This document shows positions 1-13,393 of a stretch of DNA of 64,000 nucleotides, one piece after another (the first letter of the stretch is position 1; every line of letters starts with the position of its first letter). Position numbers and translations under genes: made by a program. Origin of the DNA: Paratinospora sagittata (Eukaryota > Streptophyta > Magnoliopsida > Ranunculales > Menispermaceae). The notes under the pieces are model-generated. The model saw only the letters and a list, made by a program, of their open reading frames with translations, was not told the DNA's origin and made no database searches. Location of the stretch: positions 24,890,501 to 24,954,500 of the forward strand of contig CM069610.1 of the NCBI GenBank assembly GCA_035771175.1, read 5' to 3'.

Positions 1-1370
1 ATATCCAAAGTATTAATAAACAGGGACCTGTTACCATTGATCGGAAAGGTACTTAAATCCCATGAATTTGTAGATCTTATTTTCCACTTTCCACCGCATT
101 TTGGATTACTTAATTCAGACTTAAAACGAAAAAGTTATGGTTATTTGAACTTTACTTGCCTTTTGTTTACCAAATTGTGTATCATTTAAGCAATCCATAA
201 GTAAACTTCGAATGACCATAACTTTTTCGTTTCAACTCTAATTTTTCTGATTTAAAATGCATTGAAAAGAGGAATAAAAGACTTAAAAACCCAAGTGCTT
301 CATATTACTTTTCGATAAACGGTGACCGGTCCCTTTGCCATTAAACATCCAAAGTATTAATAAACAGGAACCTGTCACCATTGATCGGAAAGGTAGTTAA
401 ATCCCATGAATTTGTAGATCTTCTTTTTGAATTTTCATCGAGTTTTGGATTACTTAAATTGGAGTGAAAACGAAAAAGTTATGGTTATTTGAACTTTACT
501 TACCTTTTGTTTACCAACTTGTGTATCATTTAAGCAATCGATAAGTAAACTTCGAATGACCATAACTTTTTCGTTTCAACTCTAATTTTTCTGATTTAAA
601 ATGCATTGAAAAGAGGAACAAAAGACTTAAAAACCTAGGTGCTTCAAATTAGTTTTCGGTAACCGGTGATCGGTCCGTTTGGCATTAAACTTCCAAAGTA
701 TTAATAGACATGGACCTGTTACCATTATCGGAAAGGAAGTTAAATCCCATAAATTTGTAGATCTTCTTTTCCACTTTCCATCGAATTTTGGATTACTTAA
801 ATCGGAGTGAAAACAAAAAAGTTATGGTTATTTGAACTTTACTTGCCTTTTGTTTACCAAATTGTGTATCATTTCAGCAATCGATAAGCAAACTTCGGAT
901 GACCATAACTTTTTCGTTTGATCTCTAATTTTTCTGATTTAAAATGCATTGAAAAGAGGAATAAAAGACTTAAAAACCCAAGAGCTTGATATTACTTTTC
1001 GATAAACGATGACCGGTCCCTTTTGCCATTAAACATCCAAAGTATTAATAAACAGGAACCTGTCACCATTGATCGGAAAGGTAGTTAAATCCCATGAATT
1101 TGTAGATCTTCTTTTTGAATTTCCATTGAATTTTGGATTACTTAAATTGGAGTAAAAACGAAAAAGTTATGGTTATTTGAACTTTACGTACCTTTTGTTT
1201 ACCAACTTGTGTATCATTTAAGCAATCGATAAGTAAACTTCGAATGACCATAACTTTTTCGTTTCAACTATAATTTTTCTGATTTCAAATGCATAGAAAA
1301 GAGGAATACCAGACTTAAAAACCTAGGTGCTTCAAATTAGTTTTCGGTAACCAGTGACTGGTCCGTTTGG
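1..1370 (+). repeat. Partial HOR unit at left edge (A-B-C-D/E)
   Basis: Monomer starts lie before 1 (A, cut by the window edge), at 339 (B), 683 (C) and 1027 (D/E hybrid). The last monomer has the D head (aacaggaacctgtcacc, tacgtacc) but the E tail (tttcaactataat, gaataccagac, ggtgactgg). One monomer is therefore missing relative to the hexamer. C has one extra t in cccttttgcc. Confidence 0.85.
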
Positions 1371-3432
1371 CATTAAACATCCAAAGTATTAACAGACAGG
1401 GACCTGTTACCATTATCGGAAAGGTAGTTAAATCCCATGAATTCGTAGATCTTCTTTTCCACTTTCCACCGCATTTTCGATTACTTAAATCGGACTTAAA
1501 ACAAAAAAGTTATGGCTATTTGAACTTTACTTGCCTTTTGTTTACCAAATTGTGTATCATTTAAGCAATCGATAAGTAAACTTCGAATGACTATAACTTT
1601 TTGGTTTCAACTCTAATTTTTCTGATTTAAAATGCAAAGAAAAGAGGAATAAAAGACTTAAAAACCTAGGTGCTTCAAATTAGTTTTCGGTAACCGGTGA
1701 CCGGTCCCTTTGGCATTAAATATCCAAAGTATTAATAAACAGGGACCTGTTACCATTGATCGGAAAGGTACTTAAATCCCATGAATTTGTAGATCTTCTT
1801 TTCCACTTTCCACCGCATTTTGGATTACTTAATTCAGACTTAAAACGAAAAAGTTATGGTTATTTGAACTTTACTTGCCTTTTGTTTACCAAATTGTGTA
1901 TCATTTAAGCAATCCAAAAGTAAACTTCGAATGACCATAACTTTTTCGTTTCAACTCTAATTTTTCTGATTTAAAATGCATTGAAAAGAGGAATAAAAGA
2001 CTTAAAAACCCAAGTGCTTCATATTACTTTTCGATAAACGGTGACCGGTCCCTTTGCCATTAAACATCCAAAGTATTAATAAACAGGAACCTGTCACCAT
2101 TGATCGGAAAGGTAGTTAAATCCCATGAATTTGTAGATCTTCTTTTTGAATTTTCATCGAGTTTTGGATTACTTAAATTGGAGTGAAAACGAAAAAGTTA
2201 TGGTTATTTGAACTTTACTTACCTTTTGTTTACCAACTTGTGTATCATTTAAGCAATCGATAAGTAAACTTCGAATGACCATAACTTTTTCGTTTCTACT
2301 CTAATTTTTCTGATTTAAAATGCATTGAAAAGAGGAACAAAAGACTTAAAAACCTAGGTGCTTCAAATTAGTTTTCGGTAACCGGTGATCGGTCCGTTTG
2401 GCATTAAACTTCCAAAGTATTAATAGACAGGGACCTGTTACCATTATCGGAAAGGAAGTTAAATCCCATAAATTTGTAGATCTTCTTTTCCACTTTCCAT
2501 CGAATTTTGGATTACTTAAATCGGAGTGAAAACGAAAAAGTTATGGTTATTTGAACTTTACTTGCCTTTTGTTTACCAAATTGTGTATCATTTCAGCAAT
2601 CGATAAGCAAACTTCGGATGACCATAACTTTTTCGTTTGATCTCTAATTTTTCTTATTTAAAATGCATTGAAAAGAGGAATAAAAGACTTAAAAACCCAA
2701 GAGCTTCATATTACTTTTCGATAAACGATGACCGGTCCCTTTGCCATTAAACATCCAAAGTATTAATAATTAGGAACCTGTCACCATTGATCGGAAAGGT
2801 AGTTAAATCCCATGAATTTGTAGATCTTCTTTTTGAATTTCCATTGAATTTTGGATTACTTAAATTGGAGTAAAAACGAAAAAGTTATGGTTATTTGAAC
2901 TTTACGTACCTTTTGTTTACCAACTTGTGTATCATTTAAGCAATCGATAAGTAAACTTCGAATTACCATAACTTTTTCGTTTGAAATCTAATTTTTCTGA
3001 TTTAAAATGCATTGAAAAGAGGAATAAAAGAATTAAAAACCGAGGTGCTTCAAATTAGTTTTCGGTAATCGGTGACCGGTCCCTTTGCCATTAAACTTTC
3101 AAAGTATTAATAAATAGGGACCTGTCACCATTGATCAGAAAGGTAGTTAAATCCCATGAATTTGTAGATCTTCTTTTCAACTTTCCATCGCATTTTGGAT
3201 TACTTAAATCGGACTTAAAACGAAAAAGTTATGGTTATTTGAACTTTACTTACCTTTTGTTTACCAAATTGTGTATCATTTAAGCAATCGATAAGTAAAC
3301 TTCGAATGACCATAACTTTTTCGTTTCAACTCTAATTTTTCTGATTTCAAATGCATTGAAAAGAGGAATACCAGACTTAAAAACCTAGGTGCTTCAAATT
3401 AGTTTTCGGTAACCGGTGACTGGTCCAGTTGG
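1371..3432 (+). repeat. HOR unit 1, complete hexamer (2062 bp)
   Basis: Monomer starts are F 1371, A 1714, B 2058, C 2402, D 2745 and E 3089. All six classes are present in order. E carries aaatagggacc rather than the commoner aaatagagacc, a marker shared with the E copies at 9616 and about 14768. Confidence 0.9.
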
Positions 3433-5149
3433 CATTAAACATCCAAAGTATTAACAGACAGGGACCTGTTACCATTATCGGAAAGGTAGTTAAATCCCAT
3501 GAATTCGTAGATCTTCTTTTCCACTTTCCACCGCATTTTCGATTACTTAAATCGGACTTAAAACGAAAAAGTTATGGTTATTTGAACTTTACTTGCCTTT
3601 TGTTTACCAAATTGTGTATCATTTAAGCAATCGATAAGTAAACTTCGAATGACCATAACTTTTTGGTTTCAACTCTAATTTTTCTGATTTAAAATGCAAT
3701 GAAAAGAGGAATAAAAGACTTAAAAACCTAGGTGCTTCAAATTAGTTTTCGGTAACCGGTGACCGGTCCCTTTGGCATTAAATATCCAAAGTATTAATAA
3801 ACAGGGACCTGTTACCAATGATCGGAAAGGTACTTATATCCCATGAATTTGTAGATCTTCTTTTCCACTTTCCACCGCATTTTGGATTACTTAATTCAGA
3901 CTTAAAACGAAAAAGTTATGGTTATTTGAACTTTACTTGCCTTTTGTTTACCAAATTGTGTATCATTTAAGCAATCCATAAGTAAACTTCGAATAACCAT
4001 AACTTTTTCGTTTCAACTCTAATTTTTCTGATTTAAAATGCATTGAAAAGAGGAATAAAAGACTTAAAAACCCAAGTGCTTCATATTACTTTTTGATAAA
4101 CGGTGACCGGTCCCTTTGCCATTAAACATCCAAAGTATTAATAAACAGGAACCTGTCACCATTGATGGGAAAGGTAGTTAAATCCCATGAATTTGTAGAT
4201 CTTCTTTTGAATTTTCATCGAATTTTGGATTACTTAAATTGGAGTGAAAACGAAAAAGTTATGGTTATTTGAACTTTACTTACCTTTTGTTTACCAACTT
4301 GTGTATCATTTAAGCAATCGATAAGTAAACTTCGAATGACCATAACTTTTTCGTTTCAACTCTAATTTTTCTGATTTAAAATGCATTCAAAAGAGGAACA
4401 AAAGACTTAAAAACCTAGGTGCCTCAAATTAGTTTTCGGAAACCGGTGATCGGTCCGTTTGGCATTAAACTTCCAAAGTATTAATAGACAGGGACCTGTT
4501 ACCATTATCGGAAAGGAAGTTAAATCCCATAAATTTGTAGATCTTCTTTTCCACTTTCCATCGAATTTTGGATTACTTAAATCGGAGTGAAAACGAAAAA
4601 GTTATGGTTATTTGAACTTTACTTGCCTTTTGTTTACCAAATTGTGTATCATTTCAGCAATCGATAAGCAAACTTCGAATGACCATAACTTTTTCGTTTG
4701 AACTCTAATTTTTCTGATTTAAAATGCATTGAAAAGAGGAATAAAAGACTTAAAAACCCAAGAGCTTCATATTACTTTTCGATAAACGATGACCGGGTTC
4801 CTTGCCATTAAACATCCAAAGTATTAATAAACAGGAACCTGTCACCATTGATCGGAAAGGTAGTTAAATCCCATGAATTTGTAGATCTTCTTTTTGAATT
4901 TCCATCAAATTTTGGATTACTTAAATTGGAGTAAAAACGAAAAAGTTAGGGTTATTTGAACTTTACGTACCTTTTGTTTACCAACTTGTGTATCATTTAA
5001 GCAATCGATAAGTAAACTTCGAATTACCATAACTTTTTCGTTTGAAATCTAATTTTTCTGATTTAAAATGCATTGAAAAGAGGAATAAAAGAATTAAAAA
5101 CCCAGGTGCTTCAAATTAGTTTTCGGTAACCGGTGACTGGTCCCTTTGG
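3433..5149 (+). repeat. HOR unit 2, pentamer F-A-B-C-D/E (1717 bp)
   Basis: Five monomers. The last starts as D and ends as E (ggtgactggtcc just before 5150), so one monomer length is lost at a homologous position. Private markers include ggtacttatatccc in A, gatgggaaagg in B and the odd gaccgggttcc near 4791. All recur in unit 5. Confidence 0.88.
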
Positions 5150-6866
5150 CATTAAACATCCAAAGTATTAACAGACAGGGACCTGTTACCATTATCGGAA
5201 AGGTAGTTAAATCCCATGAATTCGTAGATCTTCTTTTCCACTTTCCACCGCATTTTCGATTACTTAAATCGGACTTAAAACGAAAAAGTTATGGTTATTT
5301 GAACTTTACTTTCCTTTTGTTTACCAAATTGTGTATCATTTAAGCAATCGATAAGTAAACTTCGAATGACCATAACTTTTTGGTTTCAACTCTAATTTTT
5401 CTGATTTAAAATGCATTGAAAAGAGGAATAAAAGACTTAGAAACCTAGGTGCTTCAAATTAGTTTTCGGTAACCGGTGACCGGTTCCTTTGGTATTAAAT
5501 ATCCAAAGTATTAATAAACAGGGACCTGTTACCATTAATCGGAAAGGTACTTAAATCCCATGAATTTGTAGATCTTCTTTTCCACTTTCCACCGCATTTT
5601 GGATTACTTAATTCAGACTTAAAATGAAAAAGTTATGGTTATTTGAACTTTACTTGCCTTTTGTTTACCAAATTGTGTATCATTTAAGCAATCCATAAGT
5701 AAACTTCGAATGACCATAACTTTTTCGTTTCAACTCTAATTTTTCTGATTTAAAATTCATTGAAAAGAGGAACAAAAGACTTAAAAACCTAGGTGCCTCA
5801 AATTAGTTTTCGGTAACCGGTGATCGGCCCGTTTGGCATTAAACTTCCAAAGTATTAATAGACAGGGACCTGTTACCATTATCGGAAAGGAAGTTAAATC
5901 CCATAAATTTGTAGATCTTCTTTTCCACTTTCCATCGAATTTTGGATTACTTAAATCGGAGTGAAAACGAAAAAGTTATGGTTATTTGAACTTTACTTGC
6001 CTTTTGTTTACCAAATTGTGTATCATTTCAGCAATCGATAAGCAAACTTCGAATGACCATAACTTTTTCGTTTGAACTCTAATTTTTCTGATTTAAAATG
6101 CATTGAAAAGAGGAATAAAAGACTTAAAAACCCAAGAGCTTCATATTACTTTTCGATAAACGATGACCGGTCCCTTTGCCATTAAACATCCAAAGAATTA
6201 ATATACAGGAACCTGTCACCATTGATCGGAAAGGTAGTTAAATCCCATGAATTTGTAGATCTTCTTTTTGAATTTCCATCGAATTTTGGATTACTTAAAT
6301 TGGAGAAAAAACGAAAAAGTTATGGATATTTGAACTTTACGTACCTTTTGTTTACCAACTTGTGTATCATTTAAGCAATCGATAAGTAAACTTCGAATTA
6401 CCATAACTTTTTCTTTGAAATCTAATTTTTCTGATTTAAAATGCATTGAAAAGAGGAATAAAAGAATTAAAAACCCAGGTGCTTCAAATTTGTTTTCGGT
6501 AATCGGTGACCGATCCCTTTGCCATTAAACTTTCAAAGTATTAATAAATAGAGACCTGTCACCATTGATCGGAAAGGTAGTTAAATCCCATGAATTTGTA
6601 GATCTTCTTTTCAACTTTCCATCGCATTTTGGATTTCTTAGATCGGACTTAAAATGAAAAAGTTATGGTTATTTGAACTTTACTTACCTTTTGTTTACCA
6701 AATTGTGTATCATTTAAGCAATCGATAAGTAAACTTCGAATGACCATAACTTTTTCGTTTCAACTATAATTTTTCTGATTTCAAATGCATTGAAAAGAGG
6801 AATACCAGACATAAAAACCTAGGTGCTTCAAATTAGTTTTCGGTAACCGGTGACTGGTCCGTTTGG
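5150..6866 (+). repeat. HOR unit 3, pentamer F-A/B-C-D-E (1717 bp)
   Basis: Here the fusion is between A and B. The second monomer has an A head (taattcagac, aatccataag) and a B tail (gaggaacaaaag, ggtgatcggcccg). D lacks one g in the tttttctttg stretch near 6412. These features recur in unit 6. Confidence 0.88.
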
Positions 6867-9800
6867 CATTGAACATCCAAAGTATTAACAGACAGGGACC
6901 TGTTACCATTATCGGAAAGGTAGTTAAATCCCATGAATTCGTAGATCTTCTTTTCCACTTTCCACCGCATTTTCGATTACTTAAATCAGACTTAAAACGA
7001 AAAAGTTATGGTTATTTGAACTTTACTTGCCTTTTGTTTACCAAATTGTGTATCATTTAAGCAATCGATAAGTAAACTTCGAATGACCATAACTTTTTGG
7101 TTTCAACTCTAATTTTTCTGATTTATAATGCATTGAAAAGAGGAATAAAAGACTTAAAAACCTAGGTGCTTCAAATTAGTTTTCGGTAACCGGTGACCGG
7201 TTCCTTTGGCATTAAATATCCAAAGTATTAATAAACAGGGACCTGTTACCATTGATCGGAAAGGTATTTAAATCCCATGAATTTGTAGATCTTCTTTTCC
7301 ACTTTCCACCGCATTTTGGATTACTTAATTCAGACTTAAAACGAAAAAGTTATGGTTATTTGAACTTTACTTGCCTTTTGTTTACCAAATTGTGTATCAT
7401 TTAAGCAATCCATAAGTAAACTTCGAATGACCATAACTTTTTCGTTTAAACTCTAATTTTTCTGATTTAAAATGCATTTAAAAGAGGAATAAAATACTTA
7501 AAAACCCAAGTGCTTCATATTACTTTTCGATAAACGGTGACCGGTCCCTTTGCCATTAAACATCCAAAGTATTAATAAACAGGAACCTATCACCATTGAT
7601 CGGAAAGGTAGCTAAATCCCATGAATTTGTAGATCTTCTTTTTGAATTTTCATCGAATTTTGGATTACTTAAATTGGAGTGAAAACGAAAAAGTTATGGT
7701 TATTTGAACTTTACTTACCTTTTGTTTACCAACTTGTGTATCATTTAAGCAATCGATAAGTAAACTTCGAATGACCATAACTTTTTCGTTTCAACTCTAA
7801 TTTTTCTGATTTAAAATGCATTGAAAAGAGGAACAAAAGACTTAAAAACCTAGGTGCTTCAAATTAGTTTTCGGTAACCGGCGATCGGTCCGTTTGGCAT
7901 TAAACTTCCAAAGTATTCATAGACAGGGACCTGTTACCATTATCGGAAAGGAAGTTAAATCCCATAAATTTGTAGATCTTCTTTTCCACTTTCCATCGAA
8001 TTTTGGATTACTTAAATCGGAGTGAAAACGAAAAATTTATGGTTATTTGAACTTTACTTGCCTTTTGTTTACCAAATTGTGTATCATTTCAGCAATCGAT
8101 AAGCAAACTTCGAATGACCATAACTTTTTCGTTTGAACTCTAATTTTTCTGATTTAAAATGCATTGAAAAGAGGAATAAAAGACTTAAAAACCCAAGAGC
8201 TTCATATTACTTTTCGATAAACGATGACCGGTCCCTTTGCCATTAAACATCCAAAGAATTAATAAACAGGAACCTGTCACCATTGATCGGAAAGGTAGTT
8301 AAATCCCATGAATTTGTAGATCTTCTTTTCCACTTTCCACCGCATTTTGGATTACTTAAATTGGAGTGAAAACAAAAAAGTTATGGTTATTTGAACTTTA
8401 CGTACCTTTTGTTTACCAACTTGTGTATCATTTAAGCAATCGATAAGTAAACTTCGAATTACCATAACTTTTTGGTTTCAACTCTAATTTTTCTGATTTA
8501 TAATGCATTGAAAAGAGGAATAAAAGACTTAAAAACCTAGGTGCTTCAAATTAGTTTTCGGTAACCGGTGACCGGTTCCTTTGGCATTAAATATCCAAAG
8601 TATTAATAAACAGGGACCTGTTACCATTGATCGGAAAGGTACTTAAATCCCATGAATTTGTAGATCTTCTTTTCCACTTTCCACCGCATTTTGGATTACT
8701 TAATTCAGACTTAAAACGAAAAAGTTATGGTTATTTGAACTTTACTTGCCTTTTGTTTACCAAATTGTGTATCATTTAAGCAATCCATAAGTAAACTTCG
8801 AATGACCATAACTTTTTCGTTTAAACTCTAATTTTTCTGATTTAAAATGCATTTAAAAGAGGAATAAAATACTTAAAAACCCAAGTGCTTCATATTACTT
8901 TTCGATAAACGGTGACCGGTCCCTTTGCCATTAAACATCCAAAGTATTAATAAATAGGAACCTGTCACCATTGATCGGAAAGGTAGCTAAATCCCATGAA
9001 TTTGTAGATCTTCTTTTTGAATTTTCATCGAATTTTGGATTACTTAAATTGGAGTGAAAACGAAAAAGTTATGGTTATTTGAACTTTACTTACCTTTTGT
9101 TTACCAACTTGTGTATCATTTTAGCAATCGATAAGTAAACTTCGAATGACCATAACTTTTTCGTTTCAACTCTAATTTTTCTGATTTAAAATGCATTGAA
9201 AAGAGGAACAAAAGACTTAAAAACCTAGGTGCTTCAAATTAGTTTTCGGTAACCGGCGATCGGTCCGTTTGGCATTAAACTTCCAAAGTATTCATAGACA
9301 GGGACCTGTTACCATTATCGGAAAGGAAGTTAAATCCCATAAATTTGTAGATCTTCTTTTCCACTTTCCATCGAATTTTGGATTACTTAAATCGGAGTGA
9401 AAACGAAAAATTTATGGTTATTTGAACTTTACTTGCCTTTTGTTTACCAAATTGTGTATCATTTCAGCAATCGATAAGCAAACTTCGAATGACCATAACT
9501 TTTTCGTTTGAACTCTAATTTTTCTGATTTAAAATGCATTGAAAAGAGGAATAAAAGAATTAAAAACCGAGGTGCTTCAAATTAGTTTTCGGTAATCGGT
9601 GACCGGTCCCTTTGCCATTAAACTTTCAAAGTATTAATAAATAGGGACCTGTCACCATTGATCAGAAAGGTAGTTAAATCCCATGAATTTGTAGATCTTC
9701 TTTTCAACTTTCCATCGCATTTTGGATTACTTAAATCGGACTTAAAACGAAAAAGTTATGGTTATTTGAACTTTACTTACCTTTTGTTTACCAAATTGTG

Positions 9801-9959
9801 TATCATTTAAGCAATCGATAAGTAAACTTCGAATGACCATAACTTTTTCGTTTCAACTCTAATTTTTCTGATTTCAAATGCATTGAAAAGAGGAATACCA
9901 GACTTAAAAACCTAGGTGCTTCAAATTAGTTTTCGGTAACCGGTGACTGGTCCAGTTGA
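6867..9959 (+). repeat. HOR unit 4, nonamer with two hybrids (3093 bp)
   Basis: Monomer starts are F 6867, A 7210, B 7554, C 7898, D/F hybrid 8241, A 8585, B 8929, C/D hybrid 9273 and E 9616. Two shortened runs (F-A-B-C-D/F and A-B-C/D-E) lie back to back without an intact F between them. C copies share the variant cgaaaaatttatgg and the head tattcatag. Confidence 0.85.
8241..8584 (+). repeat. Mosaic monomer D/A-like/F
   Basis: The monomer opens as class D (ccaaagaattaat, aacaggaacctgtcacc). It then has a patch cttttccactttccaccgc typical of A, C or F instead of the D form ctttttgaatttcc. It returns to D (tacgtacc, gaattacc) and ends as F (tttttggtttcaac, ccggttcctttgg). At least three class switches in 344 bp suggest gene conversion or repeated crossover. 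Confidence 0.75.
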
Positions 9960-11676
9960 CATTAAACATCCAAAGTATTAACAGACAGGGACCTGTTACC
10001 ATTATCGGAAAGGTAGTTAAATCCCATGAATTCGTAGATCTTCTTTTCCACTTTCCACCGCATTTTCGATTACTTAAATCGGACTTAAAACGAAAAAGTT
10101 ATGGTTATTTGAACTTTACTTGCCTTTTGTTTACCAAATTGTGTATCATTTAAGCAATCGATAAGTAAACTTCGAATGACCATAACTTTTTGGTTTCAAC
10201 TCTAATTTTTCTGATTTAAAATGCAATGAAAAGAGGAATAAAAGACTTAAAAACCTAGGTGCTTCAAATTAGTTTTCGGTAACCGGTGACCGGTCCCTTT
10301 GGCATTAAATATCCAAAGTATTAATAAACAGGGACCTGTTACCATTGATCGGAAAGGTACTTATATCCCATGAATTTGTAGATCTTCTTTTCCACTTTCC
10401 ACCGCATTTTGGATTACTTAATTCAGACTTAAAACGAAAAAGTTATGGTTATTTGAACTTTACTTGCCTTTTGTTTACCAAATTGTGTATCATTTAAGCA
10501 ATCCATAAGTAAACTTCGAATAACCATAACTTTTTCGTTTCAACTCTAATTTTTCTGATTTAAAATGCATTGAAAAGAGGAATAAAAGACTTAAAAACCC
10601 AAGTGCTTCATATTACTTTTTGATAAACGGTGACCGGTCCCTTTGCCATTAAACATCCAAAGTATTAATAAACAGGAACCTGTCACCATTGATGGGAAAG
10701 GTAGTTAAATCCCATGAATTTGTAGATCTTCTTTTGAATTTTCATCGAATTTTGGATTACTTAAATTGGAGTGAAAACGAAAAAGTTATGGTTATTTGAA
10801 CTTTACTTACCTTTTGTTTACCAACTTGTGTATCATTTAAGCAATCGATAAGTAAACTTCGAATGACCATAACTTTTTCGTTTCAACTCTAATTTTTCTG
10901 ATTTAAAATGCATTCAAAAGAGGAACAAAAGACTTAAAAACCTAGGTGCCTCAAATTAGTTTTCGGAAACCGGTGATCGGTCCGTTTGGCATTAAACTTC
11001 CAAAGTATTAATAGACAGGGACCTGTTACCATTATCGGAAAGGAAGTTAAATCCCATAAATTTGTAGATCTTCTTTTCCACTTTCCATCGAATTTTGGAT
11101 TACTTAAATCGGAGTGAAAACGAAAAAGTTATGGTTATTTGAACTTTACTTGCCTTTTGTTTACCAAATTGTGTATCATTTCAGCAATCGATAAGCAAAC
11201 TTCGAATGACCATAACTTTTTCGTTTGAACTCTAATTTTTCTGATTTAAAATGCATTGAAAAGAGGAATAAAAGACTTAAAAACCCAAGAGCTTCATATT
11301 ACTTTTCGATAAACGATGACCGGGTTCCTTGCCATTAAACATCCAAAGTATTAATAAACAGGAACCTGTCACCATTGATCGGAAAGGTAGTTAAATCCCA
11401 TGAATTTGTAGATCTTCTTTTTGAATTTCCATCAAATTTTGGATTACTTAAATTGGAGTAAAAACGAAAAAGTTAGGGTTATTTGAACTTTACGTACCTT
11501 TTGTTTACCAACTTGTGTATCATTTAAGCAATCGATAAGTAAACTTCGAATTACCATAACTTTTTCATTTGAAATCTAATTTTTCTGATTTAAAATGCAT
11601 TGAAAAGAGGAATAAAAGAATTAAAAACCCAGGTGCTTCAAATTAGTTTTCGGTAACCGGTGACTGGTCCCTTTGG
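9960..11676 (+). repeat. HOR unit 5, pentamer, copy of unit 2
   Basis: Same composition and private variants as unit 2 at an offset of 6527 bp. Only a few base differences were visible, for example the F head cagttgac against cagttggc and accattga against accaatga. Confidence 0.88.
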
Positions 11677-13393
11677 CATTAAACATCCAAAGTATTAACA
11701 GACAGGGACCTGTTACCATTATCGGAAAGGTAGTTAAATCCCATGAATTCGTAGATCTTCTTTTCCACTTTCCACCGCATTTTCGATTACTTAAATCGGA
11801 CTTAAAACGAAAAAGTTATGGTTATTTGAACTTTACTTTCCTTTTGTTTACCAAATTGTGTATCATTTAAGCAATCGATAAGTAAACTTCGAATGACCAT
11901 AACTTTTTGGTTTCAACTCTAATTTTTCTGATTTAAAATGCATTGAAAAGAGGAATAAAAGACTTAGAAACCTAGGTGCTTCAAATTAGTTTTCGGTAAC
12001 CGGTGACCGGTTCCTTTGGTATTAAATATCCAAAGTATTAATAAACAGGGACCTGTTACCATTAATCGGAAAGGTACTTAAATCCCATGAATTTGTAGAT
12101 CTTCTTTTCCACTTTCCACCGCATTTTGGATTACTTAATTCAGACTTAAAATGAAAAAGTTATGGTTATTTGAACTTTACTTGCCTTTTGTTTACCAAAT
12201 TGTGTATCATTTAAGCAATCCATAAGTAAACTTCGAATGACCATAACTTTTTCGTTTCAACTCTAATTTTTCTGATTTAAAATTCATTGAAAAGAGGAAC
12301 AAAAGACTTAAAAACCTAGGTGCCTCAAATTAGTTTTCGGTAACCGGTGATCGGCCCGTTTGGCATTAAACTTCCAAAGTATTAATAGACAGGGACCTGT
12401 TACCATTATCGGAAAGGAAGTTAAATCCCATAAATTTGTAGATCTTCTTTTCCACTTTCCATCGAATTTTGGATTACTTAAATCGGAGTGAAAACGAAAA
12501 AGTTATGGTTATTTGAACTTTACTTGCCTTTTGTTTACCAAATTGTGTATCATTTCAGCAATCGATAAGCAAACTTCGAATGACCATAACTTTTTCGTTT
12601 GAACTCTAATTTTTCTGATTTAAAATGCATTGAAAAGAGGAATAAAAGACTTAAAAACCCAAGAGCTTCATATTACTTTTCGATAAACGATGACCGGTCC
12701 CTTTGCCATTAAACATCCAAAGAATTAATATACAGGAACCTGTCACCATTGATCGGAAAGGTAGTTAAATCCCATGAATTTGTAGATCTTCTTTTTGAAT
12801 TTCCATCGAATTTTGGATTACTTAAATTGGAGAAAAAACGAAAAAGTTATGGATATTTGAACTTTACGTACCTTTTGTTTACCAACTTGTGTATCATTTA
12901 AGCAATCGATAAGTAAACTTCGAATTACCATAACTTTTTCTTTGAAATCTAATTTTTCTGATTTAAAATGCATTGAAAAGAGGAATAAAAGAATTAAAAA
13001 CCCAGGTGCTTCAAATTTGTTTTCGGTAATCGGTGACCGATCCCTTTGCCATTAAACTTTCAAAGTATTAATAAATAGAGACCTGTCACCATTGATCGGA
13101 AAGGTAGTTAAATCCCATGAATTTGTAGATCTTCTTTTCAACTTTCCATCGCATTTTGGATTTCTTAGATCGGACTTAAAATGAAAAAGTTATGGTTATT
13201 TGAACTTTACTTACCTTTTGTTTACCAAATTGTGTATCATTTAAGCAATCGATAAGTAAACTTCGAATGACCATAACTTTTTCGTTTCAACTATAATTTT
13301 TCTGATTTCAAATGCATTGAAAAGAGGAATACCAGACATAAAAACCTAGGTGCTTCAAATTAGTTTTCGGTAACCGGTGACTGGTCCGTTTGG
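11677..13393 (+). repeat. HOR unit 6, pentamer, copy of unit 3
   Basis: It repeats unit 3 at the same 6527-bp offset, including the A/B hybrid, the rare ggtgatcggcccg and the one-base loss in tttttctttg near 12939. Shared rare errors show the two units descend from one recent duplication. Confidence 0.88.

Larger units (their letters stand above)
3433..6866 (+). repeat. Second-level duplication, copy 1 (units 2-3)
   Basis: Ten monomers (3434 bp) that recur at 9960-13393 with an offset of 6527 bp, including rare errors. Similarity extends left to about 2995 (copy 2: about 9520). Confidence 0.87.
9960..13393 (+). repeat. Second-level duplication, copy 2 (units 5-6)
   Basis: Partner of 3433-6866. 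The few differences seen include catttg near 11565 against cgtttg near 5038. The offset equals 19 monomers. Confidence 0.87.
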
